A stretch of 26,470 bases of DNA from Rhodobiaceae bacterium UBA7804 (GTDB taxonomy: Bacteria; Pseudomonadota; Alphaproteobacteria; Parvibaculales; Parvibaculaceae): the NCBI GenBank assembly GCA_002480495.1, contig DLCG01000010.1, forward strand, positions 2,585-29,054. The letters run 5' to 3'. Position numbers and translations under genes: made by a program. Below, piece after piece: positions 1 to 8,831 of the stretch. The stretch's first letter is position 1, and every line of letters starts with the position of its first letter. The notes under the pieces are model-generated. The model saw nothing but the letters and a program-made list of their open reading frames with translations, was not told the origin of the DNA and did no database searches.

Positions 1-898
<898 letters not shown>

Positions 899-908
899 TA
901 GAGGTGTT

Positions 909-933
909 CGGGGCGCGGAGCTTCCGCGCCCCG
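909..933 (+). terminator. GC-rich hairpin between tuf and rpsJ
   Basis: A perfect inverted repeat starts 10 bases after the tuf stop. Its arms are 909-919 and 923-933 (11 bp, core ggggcgcgg/ccgcgcccc) around a three-base loop. It is followed by tcttct, not a long T-run, so termination may be partial. It could lower read-through from tuf into the S10 genes or protect the tuf mRNA 3' end. Confidence 0.6.
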
Positions 934-980
934 TCTTCTGAAGTCGCGAAAGCGCAAGGCCGATAGGCTGAGGAACGAAA

Positions 981-1289
981 ATGCAAAGGCAGAAAATCCG
1001 CATCCGGTTGAAGGGCTTCGATCACCGTGTGCTCGATGTGTCGACCCGCGAGATCGTCAACACGGCGAAGCGCACGGGTGCGCAGGTGCTCGGTCCGATT
1101 CCGCTTCCGACACGGCTTGAGAAGTTCACCGTGCTTCGCGGCCCGCACATCGACAAGAAGAGCCGCGAGCAGTTTGAAATTCGGACACACAAGCGTGTGC
1201 TCGACATCGTAGACCCCACTCCCCAGACGGTGGACGCGCTTATGAAGCTCGATCTCGCAGCGGGTGTGGATGTCGAGATCAAGCTCTGA
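981..1289 (+). CDS. rpsJ: 30S ribosomal protein S10
   Basis: S10 is a 30S head protein that also acts as NusE in transcription antitermination. The 102-residue product matches the family length (103 in E. coli). It has the typical N-terminus MQRQKIRIRLKGFDHRVLD and the long-loop sequence GPIPLPTR. The start is supported by GAGGA nine bases or fewer upstream. It opens the S10 block only 82 bases after tuf, so there is no room for the long S10 leader of enterobacteria that binds L4. Confidence 0.98.
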   Translation: MQRQKIRIRLKGFDHRVLDVSTREIVNTAKRTGAQVLGPIPLPTRLEKFTVLRGPHIDKKSREQFEIRTHKRVLDIVDPTPQTVDALMKLDLAAGVDVEIKL

Positions 1290-1323
1290 GCCTGATCGTC
1301 GATCAAAACGAGGAATGGGACCC

Positions 1324-2082
1324 ATGCGTTCCGGAGTGATTGTCAAAAAGGTCGGTATGACCCGTCTCTTCATGGAAGACGGCCGTCATGTCCCGGTCAC
1401 GGTGCTGAAGCTCGACAACTGTCAGGTCGTCAGCCAGCGCACGGAAGAGAAGAACGGCTACACGGCGGTTCAGCTTGGTGCTGGCCGGGCCAAGGCGAAA
1501 AACGTCCCGAATGCGCAGCGTGGCCAGTTCGCGCGCGCGTCAGTGGAGCCGAAGCTCGAGCTCGCGGAGTTCCGCGTGAGCGCGGATAACCTGCTCGATG
1601 TGGGCGTGGAGATCACGGCGGACCATTTCGTGGCCGGCCAGTATGTGGATGTCTCCGGCACCTCGATCGGTAAGGGCTTTGCCGGTGTCATGAAGCGCCA
1701 CAATTTCGGCGGTCTCCGTGCGACGCACGGCGTTTCGATCAGCCACCGCAGCCATGGTTCGACGGGTCAGAACCAGGATCCCGGCAAGGTCTTCAAGGGC
1801 AAGAAGATGGCCGGTCACATGGGTGCCTCGCGCGTCACCACCCAGAACCTCGAAGTCGTCCGCACGGATGTCGAGAAGGGTCTGATCATGGTGAAGGGCG
1901 CCGTTCCGGGTTCGAAGGGCGGTTGGGTTCTGGTTCGCGATGCCGTGAAGACCGCGCTGCCGGAAGGTGTTCCGGTTCCCGGCGCGTTCCGCCGCAACGG
2001 TGAAGCTGCAGCCGCTCCGGCCGAGGAAGCGCCTGTCGAGGCGCCTGCCGAAGAAGCCGAAGCTCCGAAGGAAGGTGCGTGA
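1324..2082 (+). CDS. rplC: 50S ribosomal protein L3
   Basis: L3 is an early-assembly 50S protein that reaches towards the peptidyl transferase centre. I chose the ATG at 1324 (MRSGVIVKKVGMTRLF) because GAGGA at 1310-1314 is correctly spaced and the family begins there; an upstream in-frame extension overlapping rpsJ is not L3-like. The product has 252 residues, longer than the 209 of E. coli. The excess is an Ala/Pro/Glu-rich acidic tail (about residues 226-252) seen in alphaproteobacterial L3. The GQNQ motif at 148-151 contains the glutamine region methylated by PrmB in E. coli. Confidence 0.97.
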   Translation: MRSGVIVKKVGMTRLFMEDGRHVPVTVLKLDNCQVVSQRTEEKNGYTAVQLGAGRAKAKNVPNAQRGQFARASVEPKLELAEFRVSADNLLDVGVEITADHFVAGQYVDVSGTSIGKGFAGVMKRHNFGGLRATHGVSISHRSHGSTGQNQDPGKVFKGKKMAGHMGASRVTTQNLEVVRTDVEKGLIMVKGAVPGSKGGWVLVRDAVKTALPEGVPVPGAFRRNGEAAAAPAEEAPVEAPAEEAEAPKEGA

Positions 2083-2702
2083 TGAAGATCGACGTTCAAA
2101 CGCTTGAGGCCAAGAAGGCCGGCACCGTCGATCTGACGGATGAAGTCTTCGCGCTTGAGCCGCGCGCCGACATCCTGCACCGCATGGTTGCCTGGCAGCT
2201 TGCCAAGCGTCAGGCCGGCACGCACAAGACGAAGGGCCGCTCCGAGATCGCTCTCACGGGCAAGAAGTTCGTGAAGCAGAAGGGGTCGGGCGGCGCGCGT
2301 CACGGCGATCGCAAGGCGCCTCAGTTCCGCGGTGGCGGCAAGGCTTTCGGTCCGGTCGTTCGCAGCCATGCGATCGGTCTGCCGAAGAAGGTACGTGCTC
2401 TGGCGCTTCGTCATGCGCTTTCGTCCAAGGCGAAAAGCGACAATCTCATCGTTCTCGACGAAGCGAAGCTCGCCGAGCCGAAGACGAAGGTTGCAAAGGA
2501 AGCTTTCGCGAAGCTCGGTCTTACTTCGGTGCTGTTTATCGACGGCGCGGAGCTCGACCAGAACTTCGCCCTGGCGGCTCGCAACCTGCCGAAGGTCGAT
2601 GTGCTGCCGGTGCAGGGCATCAACGTGTACGACATTCTGCGGCACGAGAAGCTTGTGCTGACCAAAGCCGCACTCGAAAGCCTGGAGGCTCGCTTCAAAT
2701 GA
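2082..2702 (+). CDS. rplD: 50S ribosomal protein L4
   Basis: L4 binds 23S rRNA and lines the exit tunnel. The 206-residue product starts MKIDVQTLEAKKAG and has the basic, glycine-rich extended loop (about residues 45-90, GSGGARHGDRKAPQFRGGG). The ATG at 2082 shares one base with the rplC stop (TGATG), and GGAAGG lies six bases upstream. A GTG directly before it (2079) would add one residue and is less likely. Translation is probably coupled to rplC. Confidence 0.97.
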   Translation: MKIDVQTLEAKKAGTVDLTDEVFALEPRADILHRMVAWQLAKRQAGTHKTKGRSEIALTGKKFVKQKGSGGARHGDRKAPQFRGGGKAFGPVVRSHAIGLPKKVRALALRHALSSKAKSDNLIVLDEAKLAEPKTKVAKEAFAKLGLTSVLFIDGAELDQNFALAARNLPKVDVLPVQGINVYDILRHEKLVLTKAALESLEARFK

Positions 2703-2989
2703 ACGAGCGGTATTACGACATCATCGTGTCGCCGGTGATCACCGAAAAGGCGACGATGGCCTCGGAAGCGAACCAGGTCATCTTCAAGGTGGCGCCGACT
2801 GCGACGAAGCCGCAGGTCAAGGAAGCGGTCGAGAAGCTCTTCGAAGTGAAGGTGAAGGCGGTCAACACGCTGAACCGGAAGGGCAAGAACAAGCGGTTCC
2901 GTGGTGTCGCGGGACGGCAGAGCGATTTCAAGAAGGCGATCGTTACCCTCGAAGAGGGCCATTCGATCGACGTGACGACTGGACTTTAA
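2699..2989 (+). CDS. rplW: 50S ribosomal protein L23
   Basis: L23 sits at the tunnel exit, where it docks trigger factor and SRP. The product is 96 residues, with the family pattern YDIIVSPVITEKA near the N-terminus and NTLNRKGKNKRFRG in the rRNA-binding loop. The start overlaps the rplD stop by four bases (ATGA), which indicates translational coupling. Confidence 0.97.
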   Translation: MNERYYDIIVSPVITEKATMASEANQVIFKVAPTATKPQVKEAVEKLFEVKVKAVNTLNRKGKNKRFRGVAGRQSDFKKAIVTLEEGHSIDVTTGL

Positions 2990-3043
2990 GTCCTGGACTT
3001 CAAGAGGGGCTTTTAGAGCCTCCAAAGTGAGAAGCCTGGAACG

Positions 3044-3880
3044 ATGGCACTGAAAAAGTACAAACCGACAAGCCCCGCGCAGCGCGGCCTCGTGCTCGTC
3101 GACCGCTCCGGCCTTTACAAGGGCAAGCCGGTCAAGAGCCTGACCGAAGGACTGACCAAGTCCGGCGGCCGCAACAACCATGGCCGTGTCACGGTCCGGT
3201 TCCGGGGCGGCGGTCACAAGCGCAGCTATCGCATGATCGATTTCAAGCGCTCCAAGGCGGATATGCCCGCCACGGTCGAGCGGCTTGAGTACGATCCGAA
3301 CCGCACCGCGTTCATCGCTCTCATCAAGTATGAGGACGGGGAGCTTGCCTACATCCTGGCGCCGCAGCGTCTTGCCGCTGGCGACATGGTTGTTTCGGGC
3401 AATCGCGTCGACGTGAAGCCGGGCAATGCGATGCCGCTCCAGAACATTCCGGTCGGCACGATCGTTCACAACGTCGAGCTGAAGCCGGGCAAGGGCGGTC
3501 AGATTGCCCGTTCAGCGGGCGCCTATGTGCAGCTCGTCGGCCGCGATCAGGGCTACGCGCTTCTCCGTCTTTCGTCGGGCGAGCAGCGCATGGTTCCGGG
3601 CACCTGCATGGCGACCATCGGCGCCGTGTCGAACCCCGACCACTCGAACATCACCATTGCGAAGGCCGGCCGTAATCGCTGGCTCGGCAAGCGCCCGCAT
3701 GTTCGCGGCGTCGTGATGAACCCGGTTGACCATCCGCATGGCGGCGGCGAAGGCCGCACCTCGGGCGGCCGCCATCCGGTCACCCCATGGGGCAAGCCGA
3801 CGAAGGGCAAGAAGACGCGCCAGAACAAGGCGACCGACAAGTTCATCGTCCGTAGCCGTCACCAGAAGAAGAAGGGCTAA
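3044..3880 (+). CDS. rplB: 50S ribosomal protein L2
   Basis: L2 is a core 50S protein needed for subunit association and peptidyl transferase function. It has 278 residues (273 in E. coli). It starts MALKKYKPTSPAQRG and contains the hallmark NPVDHPHGGGEGR segment with histidines at 230 and 232, followed by the basic C-terminal extension (GKKTRQNKATDKFIVRSR). A 54-base gap separates it from rplW, one of the larger spacings in this block. Confidence 0.98.
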   Translation: MALKKYKPTSPAQRGLVLVDRSGLYKGKPVKSLTEGLTKSGGRNNHGRVTVRFRGGGHKRSYRMIDFKRSKADMPATVERLEYDPNRTAFIALIKYEDGELAYILAPQRLAAGDMVVSGNRVDVKPGNAMPLQNIPVGTIVHNVELKPGKGGQIARSAGAYVQLVGRDQGYALLRLSSGEQRMVPGTCMATIGAVSNPDHSNITIAKAGRNRWLGKRPHVRGVVMNPVDHPHGGGEGRTSGGRHPVTPWGKPTKGKKTRQNKATDKFIVRSRHQKKKG

Positions 3881-3891
3881 GGGAGCTCGAT

Positions 3892-4170
3892 ATGTCACGT
3901 TCTCTCAAAAAGGGTCCCTTCGTGGACGGCTACCTTCTGAAGAAGGCGGAAGCGTCGCGCTCGTCGGCCCGCAAGGAAGTTATCAAGACGTGGAGCCGCC
4001 GCTCCACGATCCTGCCTCAGTTCGTGGGCCTGACGTTCGGCGTCCACAACGGCAAGAAGCATGTTCCGGTGCTCGTGACCGAAGACATGGTGGGCCACAA
4101 GTTCGGCGAGTTCTCGCCGACGCGCACCTACTACGGTCACACCGCCGACAAGAAAGCGAAGAAGGGCTAA
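3892..4170 (+). CDS. rpsS: 30S ribosomal protein S19
   Basis: S19 is a 30S head protein that pairs with S13 near the A-site finger bridge. The 92-residue product begins MSRSLKKGPFVDGYLLKK and ends GEFSPTRTYYGHTADKKAKKG, both diagnostic. GGGAG just after the rplB stop serves as ribosome binding site; the gap is 11 bases. Confidence 0.98.
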   Translation: MSRSLKKGPFVDGYLLKKAEASRSSARKEVIKTWSRRSTILPQFVGLTFGVHNGKKHVPVLVTEDMVGHKFGEFSPTRTYYGHTADKKAKKG

Positions 4171-4173
4171 GTC

Positions 4174-4554
4174 ATGGGCAAAGCTGCTACGAAGCGTCGC
4201 CTGCCCGAGAATGAAGCGCAGGCCGTTGGCCGGATGCTCCGGGTGAGCCCTCAGAAGCTCAATCTCGTCGCGCAGCTCATTCGCGGCAAGAAGGTGGAGA
4301 CGGCGCTCGCCGATCTGACCTTCTCGCGCAAGCGGATCGCTGGCGATGTGAAGAAGGTTCTGCAGAGCGCCATCGCGAATGCCGAGAACAACCACGACCT
4401 CGATGTCGATGATCTCATCGTCTCCGAGGCTTATGTGGGCAAGAACCTGGTCATGAAGCGCTGGCATGCGCGGGCTCGCGGTCGCGTTGGCCGTATCCAG
4501 AAGCCCTTCAGCCAGATCACCATCGTCGTGCGTCAAGTCGAGGAGCAAGCCTGA
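4174..4554 (+). CDS. rplV: 50S ribosomal protein L22
   Basis: L22 lines the exit tunnel constriction with L4 and is a known macrolide-resistance locus. The product is 126 residues. The recognisable parts are the RVSPQKLNLVAQLIRGK segment, the AENNHDLDVDDL segment, and the tunnel hairpin MKRWHARARGRVGRIQKPFS near the C-terminus. It begins three bases after rpsS, with its ribosome binding site inside the end of that gene. Confidence 0.97.
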   Translation: MGKAATKRRLPENEAQAVGRMLRVSPQKLNLVAQLIRGKKVETALADLTFSRKRIAGDVKKVLQSAIANAENNHDLDVDDLIVSEAYVGKNLVMKRWHARARGRVGRIQKPFSQITIVVRQVEEQA

Positions 4555-5264
4555 TGGGTCACAAGGTCAATCCGATCGGTCTGCGGCTCGGTATCAACCG
4601 CACCTGGGATTCGCGTTGGTTCGCCGGCCGTCATGAATACGGCCAGCTCCTTCACGAAGACATCAAGATCCGCGAGCTGCTTTCCGAGCAGCTGAAGCAG
4701 GCCGGTGTCTCCAAGATCGTGATCGAGCGTCCGCACAAGAAGTGCCGCGTGACGATCCACACCGCCCGGCCGGGCGTGGTGATCGGCAAGAAGGGCGCCG
4801 ACATCGAGAAGCTTCGCCGCGACATCGGCAAGATCACCTCTTCGGAAGTGCATCTGAACATCGTCGAAGTGCGCAAGCCCGAGATCGACGCGACGCTCGT
4901 CGCCGAGAACATCGCGCAACAGCTTGAGCGCCGCGTGGCGTTCCGCCGGGCGATGAAGCGGGCCGTGCAGTCGGCCATGCGCCTGGGCGCCGGCGGCATC
5001 CGCATCAACTGCGCGGGCCGTCTCGGCGGCGCCGAAATCGCGCGCACGGAGTGGTATCGCGAGGGCCGTGTGCCGCTGCACACGCTTCGCGCCGATATCG
5101 ACTACGGCGTGGCCACGGCGAAGACCGCCTATGGCACCTGCGGCGTGAAGGTCTGGATCTACAAGGGCGAGATCCTCGAGCACGATCCGATGGCTTCCGA
5201 GCGCCGTGCGCTCGAAGGCGGCGGTGAGGGCGGCGGACGTCAGCGTCGTGAGGACCGGGCCTGA
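4554..5264 (+). CDS. rpsC: 30S ribosomal protein S3
   Basis: S3 forms part of the mRNA entry channel, which has helicase activity. The 236-residue product starts MGHKVNPIGLRLGINRTWDS. A KH-type RNA-binding domain follows (RPGVVIGKKGADIEKLR, about residues 77-93), then the C-terminal S3 domain (GRLGGAEIARTEWYREGRVPLHTLRADIDY). A glycine/arginine-rich tail ends the protein. The ATG overlaps the rplV stop by one base. Confidence 0.98.
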   Translation: MGHKVNPIGLRLGINRTWDSRWFAGRHEYGQLLHEDIKIRELLSEQLKQAGVSKIVIERPHKKCRVTIHTARPGVVIGKKGADIEKLRRDIGKITSSEVHLNIVEVRKPEIDATLVAENIAQQLERRVAFRRAMKRAVQSAMRLGAGGIRINCAGRLGGAEIARTEWYREGRVPLHTLRADIDYGVATAKTAYGTCGVKVWIYKGEILEHDPMASERRALEGGGEGGGRQRREDRA

Positions 5265-5296
5265 GCCTGAAGAATTGAGCGAAGAGAGTTTCGATC

Positions 5297-5716
5297 ATGT
5301 TGCAACCGAAGCGCACTAAGTTCCGCAAGGCTCACAAGGGCCGCATCCATGGCAAGGCCAAGGGCGGAATGAATCTCGACTTTGGGGCTTTCGGCCTCAA
5401 GGCGCAGGAGCCGGCCCGTATCACGGCGCGGCAGATCGAGGCGGCGCGCCGCGCGATCACCCGTCACATGAAGCGTGCGGGCCGCGTGTGGATCCGTGTC
5501 TTCCCGGACGTGCCGGTTTCCTCGAAGCCGACCGAAGTCCGCATGGGTAAGGGCAAGGGCGCGCCGGAATACTGGGCAGCTCGCGTGAAGCCGGGCCGCA
5601 TCATGTTCGAGATCGACGGCGTTCCGCATGCGGTGGCCGAAGAGGCGCTCCGGCTCGGCGCGGCGAAGCTTCCGATCAAGACGCGCTTCGTGTCGCGTCC
5701 CGGCGAGCACGCCTGA
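5297..5716 (+). CDS. rplP: 50S ribosomal protein L16
   Basis: L16 positions the A-site tRNA elbow in the 50S subunit. The product has 139 residues (136 in E. coli). It starts MLQPKRTKFRKAHKGR and has the central segment GRVWIRVFPDVPVSSKPTEVRMGKG, broken here into the family's two conserved blocks. The gap to rpsC is 32 bases, with a GAAGAGAG ribosome binding site. Confidence 0.98.
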   Translation: MLQPKRTKFRKAHKGRIHGKAKGGMNLDFGAFGLKAQEPARITARQIEAARRAITRHMKRAGRVWIRVFPDVPVSSKPTEVRMGKGKGAPEYWAARVKPGRIMFEIDGVPHAVAEEALRLGAAKLPIKTRFVSRPGEHA

Positions 5717-5726
5717 GGCATCAAGA

Positions 5727-5741
5727 CCCCGCCTTCCGGGG
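5727..5741 (+). other. Small intergenic hairpin between rplP and rpmC
   Basis: The 45-base rplP-rpmC gap contains ccccg/cgggg (5 bp) around a ccttc loop, with no T-run after it. It may be mRNA structure influencing rpmC initiation or mRNA decay. It is weak and may be chance in GC-rich DNA. Confidence 0.3.
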
Positions 5742-5761
5742 ACGAATGAAAGGGTAGGGCC

Positions 5762-5965
5762 ATGAAGGCCAGCGAAGTACGAGACATGACGCCGGACCAG
5801 CTCCAGGACGAGCTGCTGAAGCTCAAGAAGACGCAGTTCAACCTGCGCTTCCAGGGCGCGAGCGGCCAGCTCGAGAAGGTTCACCAGATGCGCCAGGTGC
5901 GCCGCGACATCGCGCGGATCAAGACGATCCAGCGCCAGCGCGCCGCCGAAGCGAACAAGGGCTGA
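5762..5965 (+). CDS. rpmC: 50S ribosomal protein L29
   Basis: L29 is a small two-helix protein next to L23 at the tunnel exit. The product is 67 residues, with MKASEVRDMTPDQLQDELLKLKKTQFNLRFQ split across helix 1 and turn, then VRRDIARIKTI in helix 2. An AAAGGGTAGGG stretch precedes the start. Confidence 0.97.
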   Translation: MKASEVRDMTPDQLQDELLKLKKTQFNLRFQGASGQLEKVHQMRQVRRDIARIKTIQRQRAAEANKG

Positions 5966-5975
5966 GGATACGGAA

Positions 5976-6212
5976 ATGCCGAAGAGAATCCTTCAGGGTG
6001 TCGTTGTCAGCGACAAGAACGAAAAGACGGTGGTCGTGAACGTCGAGCGCCGCTTCAAGGACCCGCTGCTCAAGAAGATTGTGCGCCGGTCCAAGAAGTA
6101 TCACGCGCATGACGAGAACCGGACCGCGAAGGTTGGCGATATCGTCAAGATCCGCGAGTGCCGGCCGGTCTCGAAACTGAAGAAGTGGGAAGTTTTTACG
6201 GACGAGGCCTGA
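5976..6212 (+). CDS. rpsQ: 30S ribosomal protein S17
   Basis: S17 is an OB-fold primary binder of 16S rRNA. The 78-residue product begins MPKRILQGVVVSDKNEKTVV and carries YHAHDENRTAKVGDIVKI and ECRPVSKLKKW, typical of the family. It lies ten bases after rpmC with GAGGA as ribosome binding site. It is the last gene of the classical S10 block. Confidence 0.97.
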   Translation: MPKRILQGVVVSDKNEKTVVVNVERRFKDPLLKKIVRRSKKYHAHDENRTAKVGDIVKIRECRPVSKLKKWEVFTDEA

Positions 6213-6257
6213 TCCCTTTCGGATTCAGGAACCGGTTCGAGCAAGGCGGATGAAGTC

Positions 6258-6626
6258 ATGATCCAGCAAGAGACCAACCTGGAGGTAGCCGACAACTCGG
6301 GTGCGCGTCGTGTGATGTGCATCAAGGTGCTCGGTGGCTCCAAGCGGAAGTACGCTTCCGTCGGCGACATCATCGTCGTCAGCGTCAAGGAAGCGATCCC
6401 GCGCGGCAAGGTGAAGAAGGGCGACGTCATGAAGGCGGTCGTCGTCCGTACGGCGAAGGACATCCGTCGTGCCGACGGCAGCGTCATCCGCTTCGACCGC
6501 AACGCGGCGGTCCTGATCAACAATCAGGGCGAGCCGATCGGTACCCGCATCTTCGGCCCGGTGACCCGCGAACTGCGCGCGAAGAACCACATGAAGATCG
6601 TATCGCTCGCGCCGGAGGTGCTGTGA
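6258..6626 (+). CDS. rplN: 50S ribosomal protein L14
   Basis: L14 contacts 16S rRNA at an intersubunit bridge and binds the silencing factor RsfS. The product is 122 residues, the standard length, starting MIQQETNLEVADNSGARRVM and ending HMKIVSLAPEVL. It opens the spc block 45 bases after rpsQ. That gap holds a 10-base palindrome (gaaccggttc, 6229-6238) and no convincing promoter. Confidence 0.98.
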   Translation: MIQQETNLEVADNSGARRVMCIKVLGGSKRKYASVGDIIVVSVKEAIPRGKVKKGDVMKAVVVRTAKDIRRADGSVIRFDRNAAVLINNQGEPIGTRIFGPVTRELRAKNHMKIVSLAPEVL

Positions 6627-6943
6627 TGGCTGCGAAGATCAAGAAGGGCGACAAGGTCGTCGTCCTGACCGGCAAGGACAAGGGCAAGAAGGGCGACGTG
6701 GTTGCCGTCTTCCCGAAGGAGAACAAGGCGCTCGTGCAGGGCGTCAACATGGTGAAGCGGCATGAAAAGCCCTCGCAGACTTCTGCGGGCGGCATCGTGA
6801 CCCGCGAGGCGAAGGTGCACCTGTCGAATATCGCGATCCAGGATCCGAAGACGGGCAAGCCGACGCGAGTTGGTTTCAAGACGCTGGAAGACGGCCGCAA
6901 GGTCCGTGTCGCCAAGGCGTCGGGAGAGATGATCGATGGCTGA
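6626..6943 (+). CDS. rplX: 50S ribosomal protein L24
   Basis: L24 is an assembly-initiating 50S protein. The 105-residue product starts MAAKIKKGDKVVVLTGKDKG, which includes the KOW motif, and continues with NMVKRHEKPSQTSAGGIVTREA. The ATG shares one base with the rplN stop (TGATG), and GGAGG lies at 6614-6618. A longer in-frame upstream extension runs through rplN and has no L24 similarity, so it was discarded. Confidence 0.97.
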   Translation: MAAKIKKGDKVVVLTGKDKGKKGDVVAVFPKENKALVQGVNMVKRHEKPSQTSAGGIVTREAKVHLSNIAIQDPKTGKPTRVGFKTLEDGRKVRVAKASGEMIDG

Positions 6944-7493
6944 AGCTCAGTACACGCCGCGGCTGAAAGAGCAGTACCTGTCGCAGGTGCGTCCCGCGCT
7001 CACCGAGAAGTTCGGCTACAAGAACGTGCTCGAGATTCCGCGGATCGAGAAGATCGTGATCAACATGGGTGTGGGCGAGGCTGTCGCCGACTCCAAGAAG
7101 ATCAAGAGCGCGTTCGAGGATCTGCAGGCGATTGCCGGCCAGAAGCCGGTCATCACCAAGGCGAAGAAGTCGATCGCCACGTTCAAGCTGCGTGAAGGCA
7201 TGCCGGTCGGCGTGAAGGTCACGTTGCGCCAGGACCGGATGTACGAGTTCCTGGACCGCCTGGTCACGATCGCGCTTCCGCGCGTGCGAGACTTCCGCGG
7301 GCTCAACGCGAAGAGCTTCGACGGACGCGGCAATTACGCCATGGGCCTCAAGGAGCACATCGTGTTCCCGGAAATCGACTACGACAAGGTCGACCAGGTC
7401 TGGGGCATGGACATCATCGTCTGCACGACGGCGAAGACGGACGACGAGGCGCGTGAGCTGCTTCGCCGGTTCAACTTCCCCTTCACGAAGTGA
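6936..7493 (+). CDS. rplE: 50S ribosomal protein L5
   Basis: L5 binds 5S rRNA and contacts the P-site tRNA and S13. The 185-residue product shows EKIVINMGVGEA, the KSIATFKLREGMPVGVKVTLR segment, and RDFRGLNAKSFDGRGNYAMGLKEH, all typical. Its ATG lies eight bases inside the 3' end of rplX, so the two genes overlap and are probably coupled. Confidence 0.98.
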   Translation: MAEAQYTPRLKEQYLSQVRPALTEKFGYKNVLEIPRIEKIVINMGVGEAVADSKKIKSAFEDLQAIAGQKPVITKAKKSIATFKLREGMPVGVKVTLRQDRMYEFLDRLVTIALPRVRDFRGLNAKSFDGRGNYAMGLKEHIVFPEIDYDKVDQVWGMDIIVCTTAKTDDEARELLRRFNFPFTK

Positions 7494-7535
7494 TTTTTAT
7501 GAGCTGTCCGTTGAAGCGGACGCACGGAGGTTTGA

Positions 7536-7841
7536 ATGGCTAAGAAGAGCGCCATTAATCGGGACCAGAAGCGGCGGAAGCTCGCGGCGAAATATGCCGC
7601 GAAGCGCGCCCGGCTGAAGGCCGCCACGAAGGACGAGTCGCTCTCGATGGAAGAACGCTTCCAGGCGCAGCTCAAGCTCGCCGAGCTGCCGCGCAACTCG
7701 TCGAAGACCCGTATCCACAATCGCTGCGAGATTACCGGCCGCAGCAAGGCCTATTACCGCAAGCTGCGCATGTCGCGTATCGCCCTTCGGGACCTCGCGT
7801 CCCGGGGTCAGATTCCCGGCATGGTTAAGTCGAGCTGGTAG
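7536..7841 (+). CDS. rpsN: 30S ribosomal protein S14 (zinc-free form)
   Basis: S14 is a 30S head protein. The 101-residue product is the long, C-minus type: it lacks the paired CxxC zinc ligands of short S14 and has only one cysteine, in RIHNRCEITGR. Conserved blocks are MAKKSAINRDQKR, LPRNSSKTRIHNRC and RKLRMSRIALRDLASRGQIPG. GGAGG at 7526-7530 is a strong ribosome binding site. The 42-base gap from rplE has a small hairpin (gtccg/cggac, 7506-7521). Confidence 0.98.
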   Translation: MAKKSAINRDQKRRKLAAKYAAKRARLKAATKDESLSMEERFQAQLKLAELPRNSSKTRIHNRCEITGRSKAYYRKLRMSRIALRDLASRGQIPGMVKSSW

Positions 7842-7852
7842 GAGACACGCGA

Positions 7853-8251
7853 ATGACGATGACCGATCCTCTTGGCGATATGATCACGCGTATCCGCAAT
7901 GCTCAGCTTCGCGGCAAGAGCAAGGTGGTGACGCCGGCCTCGAAGCTTCGCGGCTGGGTTCTGGATGTGCTCGCCGAAGAAGGCTTCATCCGCGGTTACA
8001 CGCGTGTCGAGTATCCGGGCGGTAAGAGCGACTTCGAGATCGAACTGAAGTACAACGAAGGCGCACCCGTGATCCAGATGATCGAGCGCGTCTCGACGCC
8101 GGGCCGCCGGGTGTACTCCTCCGTGAAGACCATGCCCACGGTTCACAACGGCCTCGGCATTTCGATCCTCTCGACCCCCAAGGGCATCATGTCCGATGCG
8201 GCGGCGAAGGAACAGAATGTGGGTGGCGAGGTTCTCTGCCGCGTCTTCTAA
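7853..8251 (+). CDS. rpsH: 30S ribosomal protein S8
   Basis: S8 is a primary 16S rRNA binder and, in E. coli, the repressor of the spc operon. The product is 132 residues, starting MTMTDPLGDMITRIRNAQ, with GRRVYSSVKTMPTVHNGLGISILSTPKGIM split across the conserved C-terminal half. The first of two closely spaced ATGs is taken because GGAG at 7841-7844 suits it. Whether S8 autoregulates here is not visible. Confidence 0.98.
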   Translation: MTMTDPLGDMITRIRNAQLRGKSKVVTPASKLRGWVLDVLAEEGFIRGYTRVEYPGGKSDFEIELKYNEGAPVIQMIERVSTPGRRVYSSVKTMPTVHNGLGISILSTPKGIMSDAAAKEQNVGGEVLCRVF

Positions 8252-8293
8252 GGCGAGGCGGAAACGAGACACTGACGACAGGAAACAGAGACC

Positions 8294-8827
8294 ATGTCGC
8301 GAATTGGTAAGTACCCCATCGCAGTCCCCAAGGGAGTGACGGTGTCGCTCAACGGCCAGGAAGTGGCTGTGAAGGGCCCCAAGGGTGAGCTCAAGCTCAC
8401 GCTGGTGGATGACGTCACGGTGGAGCAGGGCGAGGACGGCCTCAAGGTCGGCCCGCGCGAAGACACGCAGCGCGCCCGTGCGATGTGGGGTCTCAGCCGT
8501 ACGCTGGTGAAGAACCTCGTGGACGGCGTCACCGACGGCTTCACGAAGACGCTTGAAATCAACGGCGTCGGCTATCGCGCCGCCATCCAGGGCAAGAACC
8601 TTCAGCTGAACCTCGGCTTCAGCCATGAAGTGCTCTATCCGATCCCGGAAGGCATCGACATCAAGTGCACGAAGCCGACCGAAATCGTGATCAGCGGCAT
8701 CGACAAGCAGAAGGTGGGCCAGGTCGCGGCCGAGATCCGCGGCTATCGCGGACCGGAACCCTACAAGGGCAAGGGCGTGAAGTACGCCGGCGAGTATATC
8801 TTCCGCAAGGAAGGCAAGAAGAAGTGA
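8294..8827 (+). CDS. rplF: 50S ribosomal protein L6
   Basis: L6 has two similar alpha/beta domains and sits near the factor-binding site. It is 177 residues, starting MSRIGKYPIAVPKGV. Domain 2 contains INGVGYRA and ends with GYRGPEPYKGKGVKYAGEYI, split across the conserved C-terminal motif. It follows rpsH by 42 bases that show no clear signal beyond GGAAACAGAG before the start. Confidence 0.98.
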   Translation: MSRIGKYPIAVPKGVTVSLNGQEVAVKGPKGELKLTLVDDVTVEQGEDGLKVGPREDTQRARAMWGLSRTLVKNLVDGVTDGFTKTLEINGVGYRAAIQGKNLQLNLGFSHEVLYPIPEGIDIKCTKPTEIVISGIDKQKVGQVAAEIRGYRGPEPYKGKGVKYAGEYIFRKEGKKK

Positions 8828-8831
8828 GTGG

